Of a DNA stretch of 64,000 bases, positions 11,627 through 24,600 are shown in pieces. Numbering within the stretch: position 1 is the first letter of the stretch; every line of letters starts with the position of its first letter. The stretch comes from Planococcus citri. Taxonomy: Eukaryota > Arthropoda > Insecta > Hemiptera > Pseudococcidae. Made by a program: the position numbers and the translations under genes. The notes under the pieces were generated by a model. That model did no database searches. It saw nothing but the letters and a program-made list of their open reading frames with translations, and was not told where the DNA came from. The stretch spans positions 19,365,230 to 19,429,229 of the forward strand of contig NC_088677.1 of the NCBI RefSeq assembly GCF_950023065.1. Reading direction: 5' to 3'.

Positions 11627-12251
11627 ATTACAACGTAAATATATAACTGCGTATAATTAAGAAGTGGTTAATCAACAACATTATGTATAATCGTCGAGAT
11701 AAAAAAAAAATATGTTGATTTTCGCAAGCTTCAAGTGCCGAAAAGTTCAAAAACAGCAGAAAAACGACAAAAAAAGCTCAACAGACAACAAAACAGCTGA
11801 TTTTAATTGCGATAAGAAATTACCGTAAATTACGGTAATTTTGATTCGTTTTGTTTACAGAAATGAAAAACATCGTCCATTTTGTAAACAATTTTTAAAC
11901 GATCATTTTTCTGTGAATTCCGCTTTTTGAACAATGAATAATGCATTTTATCTTCAAGAAAAATCATGAAAGAAAGCAAAATTCATAAAATCTTGAATTA
12001 TCAATCGATTTTTATTTCAAAAACTCCAATTTAAAAATCGAATCCACTTGTCGCATCCATCATCTGTTTTCCCTTCCTCCCCCTCCTTAGATAAATTTGT
12101 CACGCGTGTTTACTTTCAATTTGCTGCGCCCGAAGGCTGCGCGGTGCAAATTTTCCATCGGCATTCGTATATTTTGGTGATAAAAAACCGTAGCAACGCA
12201 GTAAACGATAAACGAAAAATTTTAAATTCGATCGATACAAGTTATTCGGTA
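11627..12251. promoter_or_regulatory. Shared SPATA20/Kintoun 5' region
   Basis: SPATA20 (minus) and Kintoun (plus) are divergent, with 625 bp between start codons. The interval is unique sequence containing the inverted repeat ATTACCGTAA and ACGGTAAT near 11819-11842. A bidirectional promoter is an inference from geometry. No canonical TATA box or initiator could be fixed with confidence. Confidence 0.5.
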
Positions 12252-15017
12252 ATGGCAGCAAGTTCTCTATGCAATTTGAATCTATCCAGCGACGAGATAT
12301 CCAAACTGAGCCAAGCCTTTAACGATGAAAAGTTTCGCGACCTGTTCCGGCATTATGTGGAAGAAATTAATGACCCAGTTAACCGGAAACAATACGAGGA
12401 CGAGATCAAGAAACTGGAGAATGAACTCGGTCGTGATGTAGTATTCGTCAAACCGCAACCATCCTACGTGATAAAAACCACCGTCAACGGTACCGGTAAA
12501 ATCTACATCAACTTCTGCAGCAGCGAATCGATCTGCAAGTTTAGCTCTTGCGATGCCGAACAGAATAACATCAATGGTATCAATCTGTCAATTCCCTATT
12601 CTTTATCTCCGGTGCAATCACGATACGATAAGACTAAAACTTTATACAATATTCATACCATTGTATTTCACCCTGAAACCTTGAAGTACGCTGAGCAAAA
12701 CATCGCTGTTAAAAAACTCGTTAATGAGACCGCCTTCGCAGTGGTCGAGAAATCAAGTAATACTCGCCTAGATAAAGTAAACTTCGTAACGTTGAAGAAA
12801 TCTCATAAAGGTGCCCTCGAGCATACGATAATACGTCAATCAAACCTAATACCGGATGCCAAGCAGAAAGAAAACTGTCACACTGCCAATGACTACAAAG
12901 AACCTACGTATTCTATTAAATATCGTGATCAAAAAGATCTACAGAACTGCACTAACGACGCCTTTTCCAAGCTCAATGCTCTGATACCGTCTCATACGCT
13001 GATCGAGATTAAATTACCCTTACTGAAATCCATCCAGAATACCAAACTCGAAGTAAAATCTTCTCATCTGTGTTTACAAAACGATAGCCCTGTCAAGTAT
13101 AAAGTCAGCATACCTTTGGCTTACGAAGTGGACGAAGATCGTAGTTCTGCCAAGTTTTGTTCGGATACGCATATTCTAAAAGTTGAAATACCGATTAAAA
13201 GGAAATCCAAACCTAACGATCGCAGTAACGATAAACTCGCACAAACTACCACTTTGATTACCGAACTAAACGATAAATTGGAAAATTTAAAAGTTGATAA
13301 AACAAATACGCCGGTGCCTCCCGAGTCGAACGAAGAAGATAATTTCCTACGAGACGATATCAAATATAAAGTACCCGAATATTATTGTAATTATCATCAA
13401 AATAAGATGGCATTCGTACTGAAAGTACGTAATGTTTGTTACGATTCGTTCAAATATCGTGTTTTCCAAGACCGAAAAGGTTGTATAGTAAAATTCACGA
13501 CCCTAGGAGCCGGTCACTTTCCTATGTATTATTCCTTCTGCGTTGTTTTCGCTGATAATCTACTACAGAGTGAAGATCCTTTGCTGCATTTAATAGAAGA
13601 TGAAAATACATTCGTTTATTTACATTTAGAAAATGGCAAATCACCTCTAGAGTATTTCGTCGGTTCAGATGAAGATAATTTGAAAAAATCTTATCTCAAT
13701 GAACCAGAAGCAATTCAATTGCAAATACACGATAACGTGAGTACTGTTTATTAAAAACAAGGCTTCCCAAAATTTCGCTGGCTTAATTCCAAATTTTTAA
13801 TACGTTTTATTTTTTATTTTCAATAGGCCGAAAATTCGTTAGATGTGACTCTAGAAGTGACTAAATTCGCCCCTGAACAAGTCACGTTGAAGATATCGCC
13901 GGAAAATCATCCTGTGACGAGAACATCGACTCCAAATTCCAAAACTGAAATGGTTAGCGGAAAAATTGCTGCAAATCAAGAACAACTTCGTAATAAGTTC
14001 CTAGATAATGTTAATTTCGGTCAGTTTTCTACCTCTAAAAGTACTAATTCGGAAGATGAGAAGCATAGTATGAGTGAAGCCGAACTGATATTCGAGATAT
14101 CTCGAGAATCAGCCAGCTCCGAGGCAGATTCGAAGGTTGAAAATCATTCTTGGATAGTGGATTCGAAAAGTGTGAAGAAATCTCGACGGAAAAAGCGATC
14201 AGTTGATAAACCCTCGGAGGAGGATGGTTTAGATAGTCATAAAAGTGAAAATGAGGACGGCGATGGGGTGTTTTCCGAAGGTAGCCAGCCTATTGATATA
14301 CAATCTGCGTATAAATATGCGGATATGGTGAGTTATATTGCTTAGTTAACGTAGATTTTGGAAATATGGATTTTAATTTTATTTTTGTACAGTCTAGAGG
14401 AAGTATTTTGAAGAAAAACAGGAGTTTTTCGGAATCCAGCGGTGATGAGTTGTATCATGTTGAGAGCAGTCGGTCGTATTCCGTTGACGATATTAATTTC
14501 TCTTCGGATTCGTACAGTCAATCAGCTCCCAAGAAGATGGTCACCTTTAACGATGTTATTTCGAAAAAACTATACAGGTAAAGAATAGAAATTTGGCGGG
14601 GGGAACCCTAAAAATACCCAATTCTTCAATTTGATTATCTCTAATCAACCTTTTATCCCGCACAGCTCTGATATCAGTATCCTAGAGCAACGTAAACGTT
14701 CCAAACGTCGAACTCAACGTAAAGAACGTCGAGCCAGTGAAAGTGATAACAGCGAAACCGAATCTTCTGCCGTCAATTCAAAAATTAGACAAGACCATAT
14801 ACGTCTGTACAATGAGAATTTACAAAGTTCCGAAACAGAGTTGACGAGCGTTTCGGAAAGCGGTGAGACCTCCGATGACCAAAGCGACACTCAAGACGGT
14901 ACTTCGAAACCTCAGCCGCACATTCCTTCTTCCAAAAAGAATCATAAACGAAGGGGTAAAAAATCAGCTCGTAAGAATGCCTCGACCGCTAAATATAATA
15001 TCCACGGTGACTTCTAA
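12252..15017 (+). CDS. DNAAF2: Kintoun / DNAAF2, dynein assembly factor
   Basis: Four exons: 12252-13736, 13827-14327, 14393-14577 and 14666-15017, giving 840 residues. The first in-frame ATG is at 12252. The frame is open upstream to about 12048 but has no ATG there. The PIH1 N-terminal domain is clear: VIKTTVNGTGKIYINFCSS (73-91), NLSIPYSLSP (111-120) and VFHPETLKYA (138-147), the family hallmark blocks. A CS/p23-like middle region follows (about 370-510). The C-terminus is Ser/acidic and Lys/Arg-rich with ILKKNRSFSESSGDE at about 667-681. Kintoun acts in the cytoplasm with HSP90/HSP70 to preassemble axonemal dynein arms. The divergent SPATA20 and nearby AHI1 fit a sperm/cilium context. Confidence 0.94.
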
Positions 15018-15710
15018 TTTAATTAACGAGAGATTCGCCCAAACTTACGGTGATAAAATCACACTTAACTTTACTACACGAGCAAGGGATATTAGAAAAC
15101 TCTCTTTGGGCGATTTTGGGTGCTAAAGTTTATTTTTTATTTCCGGTGAATTTTTTAAAAACTCAAAAAATCAACTTTTGTGTCCAAAATCTCTGGGAGA
15201 AGGTCAAATTAATAACGTGTCTTGAATTGGTCTCGTAGTGAAGTCGGGTGCGATTTTATTACTTCGAGAGTTCGAGTGGTTCTTTTATTACATGTAGTAA
15301 TAGTAATTTTTTTGATAATCACGTTTTTTTTTCGTTGGTATTTTTCCTCTTTTCACAATCAATTAGATTATAGTGAAAATTTAGTCTCAATTAAATATGT
15401 AATTATTCCTCGAGACGGTGACAGCGCGTACGGTTCAGTTTTTAATTCGTTTGATCCTGGTGATTTTGAATGCTTTTTACCATATTTATGTTAACTGTGA
15501 TTTTGTTATTGAATTACTGCGTATCATGATCGTTTTACTTTTATTATACCTATTTTTTTTTTTCGTATACGTTATTTTGCTTTGTTTATTTTTTATTTCG
15601 TTGTTTAAAACGTTTTTATTCGAACCAGCGTCGATTTTATCGTAAAGCCATTAAAAATACTTGTAAAACTGTGTATTCCTGTAAGAATGATAATAAAGAA
15701 ATTTAGAATG
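15018..15710 (+). terminator. Kintoun 3' UTR and poly(A) signal
   Basis: About 690 bp of AT-rich, non-coding sequence follows the stop codon, with AATAAA at 15692-15697. Short open frames here are not conserved-looking. Confidence 0.5.
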
Positions 15711-18140
15711 ATGATTCGTGGAGAAATGTATTGTCAACAGTGATTTTTTTTTACTACTGTGATCGAAGAATCGTTGGCTTAATTTAATCAAAAGTTGATT
15801 CGTTATTCACTATTGATGTTCCGATCTAGGATTTTCTCAAAATTTAGTGAAATATTTTGAAGAGTTCAGACTAGATATTCTCTTTTTTTTTTACGAGGAA
15901 TCCAAACTAACGATTTTATTGATTTGAATTTCAAGTAGGTACCTAATTTAATCCAAGTTTTCAAAAAATTATTTAGGTATTTGTTTAGTCCTAATTCCAG
16001 CAGGATCAAATTTGGAATCAAGTCAGCTTCTCAATATTGAATCCAACAATTCTAATCAGGTCATATTTGGTCAGAAAAATTCAAAAAATTGTGATCGATT
16101 TTTACATGTTTGCGTTTGGATCCATTCCTTTGAAAATATACCACAATTTTTTTTTTGCAGATTTCTGTAATGACTCGAATCATGCTATTTTTTGGATCAA
16201 ATTTCATACTTAATTAATCTGATAACAGTGATAAGCCTGAAAAAGTTTTGGGTTAGATCTGGTTCCAAATCGATGCAAATTTTTGGAACAAACGTTTATT
16301 CAACTCCATTTATGTATAATCCACAAGAATATTTAATTTATTATCTAATCAGATCAGAAGCCATTTAATTACATAAAAATTGTATCATCCAGAGATCCAA
16401 CTTGGTACGTTTGATACATTTGGAATTGGATCTAATCCTATCTCAAAATATAGAATTAATTAACAACGTTCTTTGACCTGCCATTAAAATGAAAAATTTC
16501 GAGATAATTGGTGGTTTTGCTAAAAATCTAAAGCGTTGTTAATTTCTGAAAAAGCGAAAGTTTTTAAAATTTTTTGGCTGAATGCAAGACTTTGACAAAT
16601 TTTAGTAAAGAAAAATAGGTCCTTAGCAATTTCCATCAAAAAAAAAGTTTTGGACAATTATTGTTAGAAAAAAAAGAAAAAAAATTGAGGAAAAAATGAA
16701 ATTTGACAAAAATGTTTTTTTTTTTTTTTGCAAAAAGCTAGATTTTGACAATTTTAGCAAAAAAAGAACATTTAGTTGGGTAATTGACGGTCAAAAAATA
16801 ATGTATTTTCGAAGTTCCTGACAAAAAAAAAGAAGACTTGAAAAATTTTAGTACCTACCTCTACGTACCTAAGATTTTTCGGAATTTCCTGAAAAAAGAT
16901 GACTGCTGAAAAGTAAAAATTTTTGCAATTTTCAACTTTTGGACATTATTTTTTTAAAAAAGAAATCTCTTGAAATTTTTGAAAAAAATACTAAAAAGCG
17001 AGAGTTTTTGTCAATTTTTGGGAAAAAATCAGAACTTCGACAATTCTAACAAGAAGCAGGAATAAATTATGACAATCATTGGGAAAAAAAACTCTATGGC
17101 AATTTTGTTCAAAAGGCGATAATTCTGGAGAATTCTGAAAAAAAGCAGTACTTTTTGGAAATTTTTTTTGGCAAAAATAACGAAAATCACTAACCATTTT
17201 TCTGAAAAAATCGAAAATTTTTGTCAACTTTTGATAAAGCGAGAATTTCTGACAAGAAGCGGTAGACCTTCACGAATATTTGGAAAAAATTAGTGGCAAA
17301 ACAAATTGTACTTTTTCGTAATTTTTGTCAAGAAAGCGAGTCCCTTTGACAATTTTTTACTTATTAACTATAATTGATACTTTCAAGTCTTTTGGGCATA
17401 TTTTAGAGAAAAAACTGAGACTTTTTGAAATTTTCTGACAGAAAGCGAAATTTTTTGCTATTTTTGGAGGAAAGCAAGACTTAGACAATTTCAGAAAAAT
17501 GTCACGCTGAAAAGGTATAGTGAAGCCAGCTGGAAAAGAAACATGCATTGGGATTATTAACATATTTTTCCTTTTCCAAGATGCATGAAAAAATTGAATT
17601 TTTGACGATTAAAAAAAAGTAACTTCAATCTCTGAGTAAATATACATAGTTAGAAGACTTAATTAGCACCAAAGTGTGAAAAAGTAACCATGCGTTAATT
17701 TTATTAACTTGAGTAACTTGGTTAGGTACCTGCTTGAAAAATAACAGATTCCGATCACGATCAGGTTCATGTGACGCTGTGAATATAGAAATAAATCTTT
17801 ATACGTAAATTCATTATCTGGTCTATCAACAAATGAATAAATTAGACAAATAGTAATTTGAAGATAATAAATAAATAAAATCAAACAGGATTTTTTGTCA
17901 ATTCTTTTTGGGGCACGCTTTTATTCCCCCTTCTCCAAATTATTCTTCCATTTTTTTTCAGTTTTTCATGGCAATTAAAAAATGAAAACGAATGAGATAA
18001 TTTCAAATAATTTATGCATTCAAAATCAAAACCCATCATTGTCATGAGCATTAACTAATTAATTAATTAATTAATTAATTAATACGACCAACTGGACCAA
18101 CAACCCTGAACAAATCAAAATGTGAGCCGAACGCCGAATT
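15711..18140. other. Gene-free spacer, A-rich degenerate repeats
   Basis: No gene is seen. Positions 16480-17560 are a degenerate array of ~40-60 bp units of the form GACAATTTT...AAAAAGCGAGA, strongly purine-rich on the plus strand. A pure TTAA/AATT tetranucleotide run lies at about 18051-18083. Similar degenerate units recur at 33230-33490, 61930-62010 and 63540-64000. Confidence 0.5.
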
Positions 18141-18195
18141 TTTATTCAGTGCACCCCATCTACTTGAGAGCTGACAAAACAGACTGGTCTGTCTA

Positions 18196-18445
18196 GGGCA
18201 CTACACAACATGGATATACTCATCCACCATTTTGTTCCTGGTTAGACGAACCTAGCAGCTTGCAGCATATGGGAATTCACTAATTCAGCAACATTTAACC
18301 GCGTTTATCTTCAAAACCGAAACCGTGGACTTTTACAACTTTTCTGTAAGAACGTCTTTGAAAGAAACTATAAATTGCAAAAAAGACAAATTTTTTTAAC
18401 CAGGAACAAAATGGCGGACGAGTATACCCATGTTGTGTAGTGCCC
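18196..18445. mobile_element. Tc1/mariner-type MITE, 250 bp
   Basis: Terminal inverted repeats of about 49 bp begin GGGCACTACACAACATGG at both ends and differ at about three positions. The element is flanked on both sides by TA (18194-18195 and 18446-18447), the target duplication expected of Tc1/mariner elements. It has no coding capacity, so it must have been moved in trans. It lies 160 bp upstream of the AHI1 start codon. Confidence 0.85.
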
Positions 18446-18605
18446 TAGTCTGTCTACTGTCTAGTCGTGGTCTAGTCTGTCCCGGACTTGTTTACATTTT
18501 TCTTTCATTCTTTATCAGTTGAAAATTTCATTCTTCATTCAGCATTTTGAGAAAAATGAGAATGCATTAATATCATATTTAGAGATTGAAAATGGTATTT
18601 CAAAA

Positions 18606-21600
18606 ATGATGGACGACGTTCCCAGACCTCTACCTCGAACCAGAATCAGTGCCAAAGGTGTCCGTAAACTAGAAGACCGAGAACTCGATGAAAAGTAATT
18701 CGTTCGACCATTAGATTTATCGTATTTTTCATCAAATTACCCTCTTAATAATCTTTTTCAGTTACGATTCGCCTCCTAAACCTTTAACACGAACCAAAAG
18801 TCGACAAGGTTCGGTTACAGTGATCCGTAAGTTCTCATTTTCCAATCTACACGAAGAGGAAGAAGTTCGTTCATCGTATTCCTAACTGACTTACTTTGTT
18901 TACAGAAATCGAAGACGAACCGGACACAAATTCCGTTCACGAAACCCTTCATGAAAATACTTCCGTCGTCCATTCCGAACCACTGGACGACAAACAAACG
19001 AAACTCGAACATAATAATGAACCTGATGAAAAAAGTAGCAGCGATGCTGATCCTAAATCAGAAACAGTTTCATCGATTAGTAACAAAGACCCGGATGAAA
19101 ATACATCTGTATCTGCCAATGTGAGCGATGTTAGTAGTAAAGAGAACGTAATTAATGACGATGACGATGACGACGTGATCGATGAAATATTAAAATATAG
19201 AAGAACCGCATCTCGAGACAGGTGCATACAAATTGCGATCAACACATCTTTATTATAATTATTAAAAATATTTCAATAAGCGAACTCGAATTATTTTACG
19301 ACAGGAATACGATGAAAGACGATGCTTCGAGTTCACAAAGAGGAGACTCTGGATCGATGAGAAATTTACAAAATACCGACGGATCAGAATCTTGTTAGTA
19401 TAATTTATATATTCTATTCTAAGCGATTCTAGACTTATTTCATCGTAATTTAATTAAATCCTCCCGTTTAGCGAATCAATTGTCGGAGGATTTATTGGGA
19501 ATCTGTATCCATCGAAGCGACTGCTTGAAAATGAATCACATTATACGACATCCTTCGATCATGGTTCACATAGTCGACAGTGAAAAAGATGGCGTTTATT
19601 TACAAAAAAGCAAACCCGATAAAAACGTAACCTATCATCAAGAACAATCCAGCTTCATACTGCCAGTGATGACTAGACCGTTCAATTTCAAAGAAAACAG
19701 GTATAATTTCGTTGATTTCTTAATCTACGTCGAGCTTCACGCTGACTTTGAAACGTTATAGATCAATAATTCCGGAATGGGAGGAAACTCTGACGTTTAA
19801 TGAAACTACATCTTACGTAATAAAACCATCGACTATATTTTTCTTCGAAATAGTCGATTTCGTCGACTCTACTCATACAGACGACGAATACGCGTCCGTC
19901 GGCTGGCGTCGTATTGCTTGGGCTTTCCTCAAACCCGTCGGTACGAATAATATCCTCAACTTGGAAAAATTACTCAGATTGCAGCTGTACAAACCTATAC
20001 AGAAATCGAAAACTTTACCTAGTGTTAGCGTTCCGTGTGTGAGTATTTTGAGTGTGTACGGTTGTACGTATGAAATCGACGCACCGATGATAATTTCCAG
20101 AGCACGTAGATTTCCAACACTCGAATGGCACGTGAACACGTTAGAATACCGAACACATTAGACTAGTTCATTTTTTAGTTGAATTTGATCGCCAATAAAA
20201 TCAATTCGATGTTAACAGGTTTACAAATGGTACAAGAAGAAGAAATGGAATCCGTATCCTTCGACGTTATTCGTAACAGTGAAAAATATCTCGTTCAATA
20301 ACGTGGATAGTAAACCTCAACAAAGATCTTGTACTCCTTTTCAACCAGAGGTAGGCTCAGATGCGAGTGTTAAATCTTTGGCAGCATTCAGCAATGATGA
20401 CGAAGACGAAGCTGATACTAAACTCGATAATTCTTCGGCTCTAATTAGACTGGTAACGATCACTATATAACTCATTCATTCATACCACCTTCTGACCTTC
20501 TTCGCTCGTTGAATAAAATACTCAATTCGTAATTTGATTTGCTATAGAACGACTTAGAATGGAATAGAATGGCCGGTCAAACGTGTAAAATTCCCAATTC
20601 CAAAATCAGCACTCTCCATCCAGATCCCAGAGGCTGTTTGGCAGTGAAGTTCAGCAACTCTGGTATTTTCCTGGCCTGCGGTACATCCAGCGATGTGTTC
20701 ATCTACGCTATCGACGGAGCGATAGAAAAGAAACTCGTTAATCATCAAGGATTAATTTACACGTTATCCTGGTTCACAGATGATAGTTTACTTTTATCTG
20801 CGTCTGCCGATTGTACCGCGTGTATTTGGGATATGAAGTCGTCGAATTTGAATCCTATACAGGTACGAGTAGATTCTTCTTTAGATTTAATCAAGGTGTC
20901 TAACGATTAGAAAAAAACGTAGAATATTTTGTCCTGTAGGAGAGGAATCAAAAATTTATTCAAGTTCAGAATTTTTTTTTATTTTTAAAAAGTGAATTGG
21001 AAAAAAACATGAAAAATTATGTCATCTTTTAAAGGTCATTCACCTATGACCTATCTGTCTGGCTTCTCAAGATCGTCTGTTTGGCCTCATAAGGCCATTG
21101 ACCTGCCTGTTTGTCTTCTCAAGGTCTAGGGAAAAAAACATGCAAAATTATGTCGTATTTTGAAGGTCAATGACCCCTCTGTCTGGATTCTCAAGGTCGT
21201 CTAACCCATTGAGGTCATGCAGGAGAGGAATAAAAATTTATTCAAGTTCAGAATTTTTTTACATTTTTCTAAAGTGAATTGGAAAAAAAACATATAACCT
21301 ATCTGTCTGGCTTCTCAAGATCGTCTGTTCGGCCTCATAAGGCCATTGACCTGCCTGTCTGTCTTCTCAAGGTCTAGAAAAAAAAACATGAAAAATTATG
21401 TCGTATTTTGAAGGTCAATGACCCCTGTGTCTGGATTCTCAAGGTCGTCTGACCCCTTGAGGTCATGCAGGAGAGGAATCAAAATTTATTCAAGTTCAGA
21501 ATTTTTTTCATTTTTAAAAAGTGAATTGAAAAAAAACATGAAAAATTATGTCATCTTTTAAAGGTCATTGATCTATGACCTATCTGTCTGGCTTTTCAAG

Positions 21601-24600
21601 ATCGTCTGTTCGGCCTCATAAGGCCATTGACCTGCCTGTGTTTGTCTTCTCAAGGTCTAGGGAAAAAAACATGAAAAATTATGTTGTATTTTGAAGGTCA
21701 ATGACCCCTCTGTCTGGATTCTCAAGGTCGTCTAACCCCTTGAGGTCATTTATCCATTCGTCTGAATTCTCAAGGTAGTCTGTATGCCTGTCTGACCTCT
21801 TGCGGTTTTTAAAGTAATGACTTCTTGAGTTTATTGACCCGACTGTCTGGTCTTTCAAGGGTCTAACCTCATGAGGTCATTAACCTGTCTTTCCAAGGTC
21901 ATCTGCCTGGCTTCTTGAGGCCATTGACCCACCTGTCTGGATTCTCAAGGAAGTCTGCCCGCCTGTCTGGTCTCATAAGGTCATTAACCGGTCTTTCTGG
22001 CTTCCCAAGGTCATCTGTCTGACTTCTTGGGGCCATTGACCCGTCTGCCTGGCTTTTGAAGATCGTTTGTCTGCCTGTTCTGGCCTCTTGAAATTCTTAT
22101 GTAAGGTCATTGAAACGTTTGTCCAAGTTCTCAAAGTCATCTGTCTGCCCACTGCCCCACAGTGGGACCTGAGCAGAATTTAGGAGGAAAAAAGTCAAAT
22201 TGGCGGATGCATCTGAAACCACTGTTTTATACTTGAAAATACTTTAGAGTAACACATACAAAACTCGCCCCGCCCACTTTTTCTGGAATTACAGATGGAG
22301 GAACTTCAATGTTCTAGGAATGTGAAAAATGGTGAAGGTAATGTTGATAAGTGCGCGGTGTTGTACATTTCAAGTTTGCGTGAGTTAAATCGTAGGTAGA
22401 AAAATTCTGAAACATGGAAATGAAAGCTGAAGGGATGTGGATTTTATTAATGTACTTAATTTTGAATTTACAATTATTTATAATGTAATTATAAGCTGTT
22501 GAAGTTGGAGAAAAAATTTGTAATTTTGAAATTTTCAAAAAAATGGTAAACTTGTCTTTCAAAAATTGGGGTGTATTAAGTTGAAAAAATTTCAAATGCA
22601 AGAAAATATGACAAAGTGTAGACTTTTGAAAGAATCAACAATTTTTTGCAACTGAGCTTTAGTTGGTTTGCAATTTTTGGTTTTAGCAGCCAAAAACGTT
22701 GAAATTTTGCAAAAAAAACTGTTATATTTAGTCATTTTTTTTCTATCTAAAAATTTTTTTAGAAAAATGGTTTTGGGCTCAAAAGACGCGAAATTTCATG
22801 CTGTTTCCAAATCACCTCTTGTATACTTGATTTTTCCCATAATAAGTGTCCAAAAATCGTTTTTTTCTAGAGATTACATCAAAATTAGTGATTTTCCAAG
22901 TACCTGAATTTTCCAATTTCAAATTTTTTAGGGTGAATTCCGGCTGGGGTGTAATGATTTTGGTTTTGAAAGATGCTAAATTTGATACGGTACCTTCTCA
23001 TAATTTGTTTCAACCAACGAGATAAGTTTGCAACTCCCCCCCCCCATGGTGGAATCAGAATTTCAGAATGAAATGGAGGGGGCAGGAAACCTTTTTCTAT
23101 GGTAATCCAGCTTTTGAGGGGTAAAAATTGTTTTTTTTTTGGTGCTGAATGCAAATTTCATGTCCGATTTGAAACATCGTACCCCTAAGGTAGTGAACTG
23201 CCACCCACCCGCCCCTTTATGATCCAAAATCGAAAAAAAATGTAAATACCATGTGACGTATCGTTTGTTATGTTTTTGGGGACGCTGAATCCGAATATCG
23301 ACTTAGTTTTTCGATCTGGCCTTCTCTACCCTTTTCACCCCCTCCCCCCACCTTTTATGATCCAAAATTGAAAAAAAATAATACCATGTGACGTATCGTT
23401 TGTTATGTTTTTAGAGACGCTGAGTCCGAATATGCACCTAGTTTTTCGATCTGGCCTTCTCTACCCTTTCCACCCCCTCCCCCCACCTTTTATGATCCAA
23501 AATTGAAAAAAAAATAATACCATGTGACGTATCGTTTGTTATGTTTTTGGGGACGGTGAATCCGAATATGGGCTTAGTTTTTCGATCTGGGCTTCTCTAT
23601 CCGTTCCACCTCCTCCCTTGTCCTTTCTTCAGCCAAAATTCAAAAAAAAATTATAAAACTATTGGACATCCGATTACTATGGACAAAACCTAATAATGGA
23701 TTCGGATTCAGCGCCCCAAAAAACGTATATGAGGATACCCATATTGGTTTATAAACCCATTTTATGATTTTTACCCCTTTCCTCCCCCCCCTCTTTCTCA
23801 CCCTCAGATGACCATAGACAAAAAACTAATATTGGATTCGGATTCAGCGCCTCAAAAACATATATGAGAATACCCATATTGGTTTTTAAGCCTATTTTCA
23901 TGATTTTACCCCCTCACTCCCCCCTCCCCCCACCCCCTGATGACCATAGATAAAAACTACCATCGAATTCGGATTCAGCGCTTCAAAAAACATACATGAG
24001 AATACCCATATTGGTTTTTAAGCCTATTTTCATGATTAACCCCCCCCCTCCCTTCCCCTCTCCGCGTCTCCGCCACTCCCTGATGACCATAGATAAAAAC
24101 TATCATTGAATTTGGATTCAGCGCCTCAAAAAACATACATGAGGATACCCATATTGGTTTTTAGGCCTATTTTTATTATTTACCCCCCCCCCACCCCCCC
24201 CGAATGCCCATAGTCAAAAATTGATATCATATTCAGATTCAGCGCTAAAAAATACTTCTACTTAGTCAGGCGTATTCCAAAATTACTACATTCAAAGGGA
24301 CTTTTTTCCTCCTAAATTCTGTTTAGGTCCCACTGTGGGTCTGTGGCCCATCTGGCCTCTTGAGGTCATTGGCCTATATCTCTGGCTTCATAAGGTTAGT
24401 GATTTTTTTTTTTCTAATTTCAAAAGGTAGAAATAAACACTCGAATGCAAATTTTAAATTTTAATCAGTAAAATAGCAAAACATCTTGATTTTTAAAATG
24501 AAGAAAAAGGTATGTAAAATAAAAGTAGAACTTACCGAATTATCGGGACCGTTGGACTTCGCTTGATAGAGTGAACATCGAACAAATTGAAAATCTCATC

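Noticed and set aside
12048..12251. 68-codon in-frame N-terminal extension of Kintoun
   Set aside because: It has no ATG, and the family's conserved N-terminus begins shortly after the Met at 12252.
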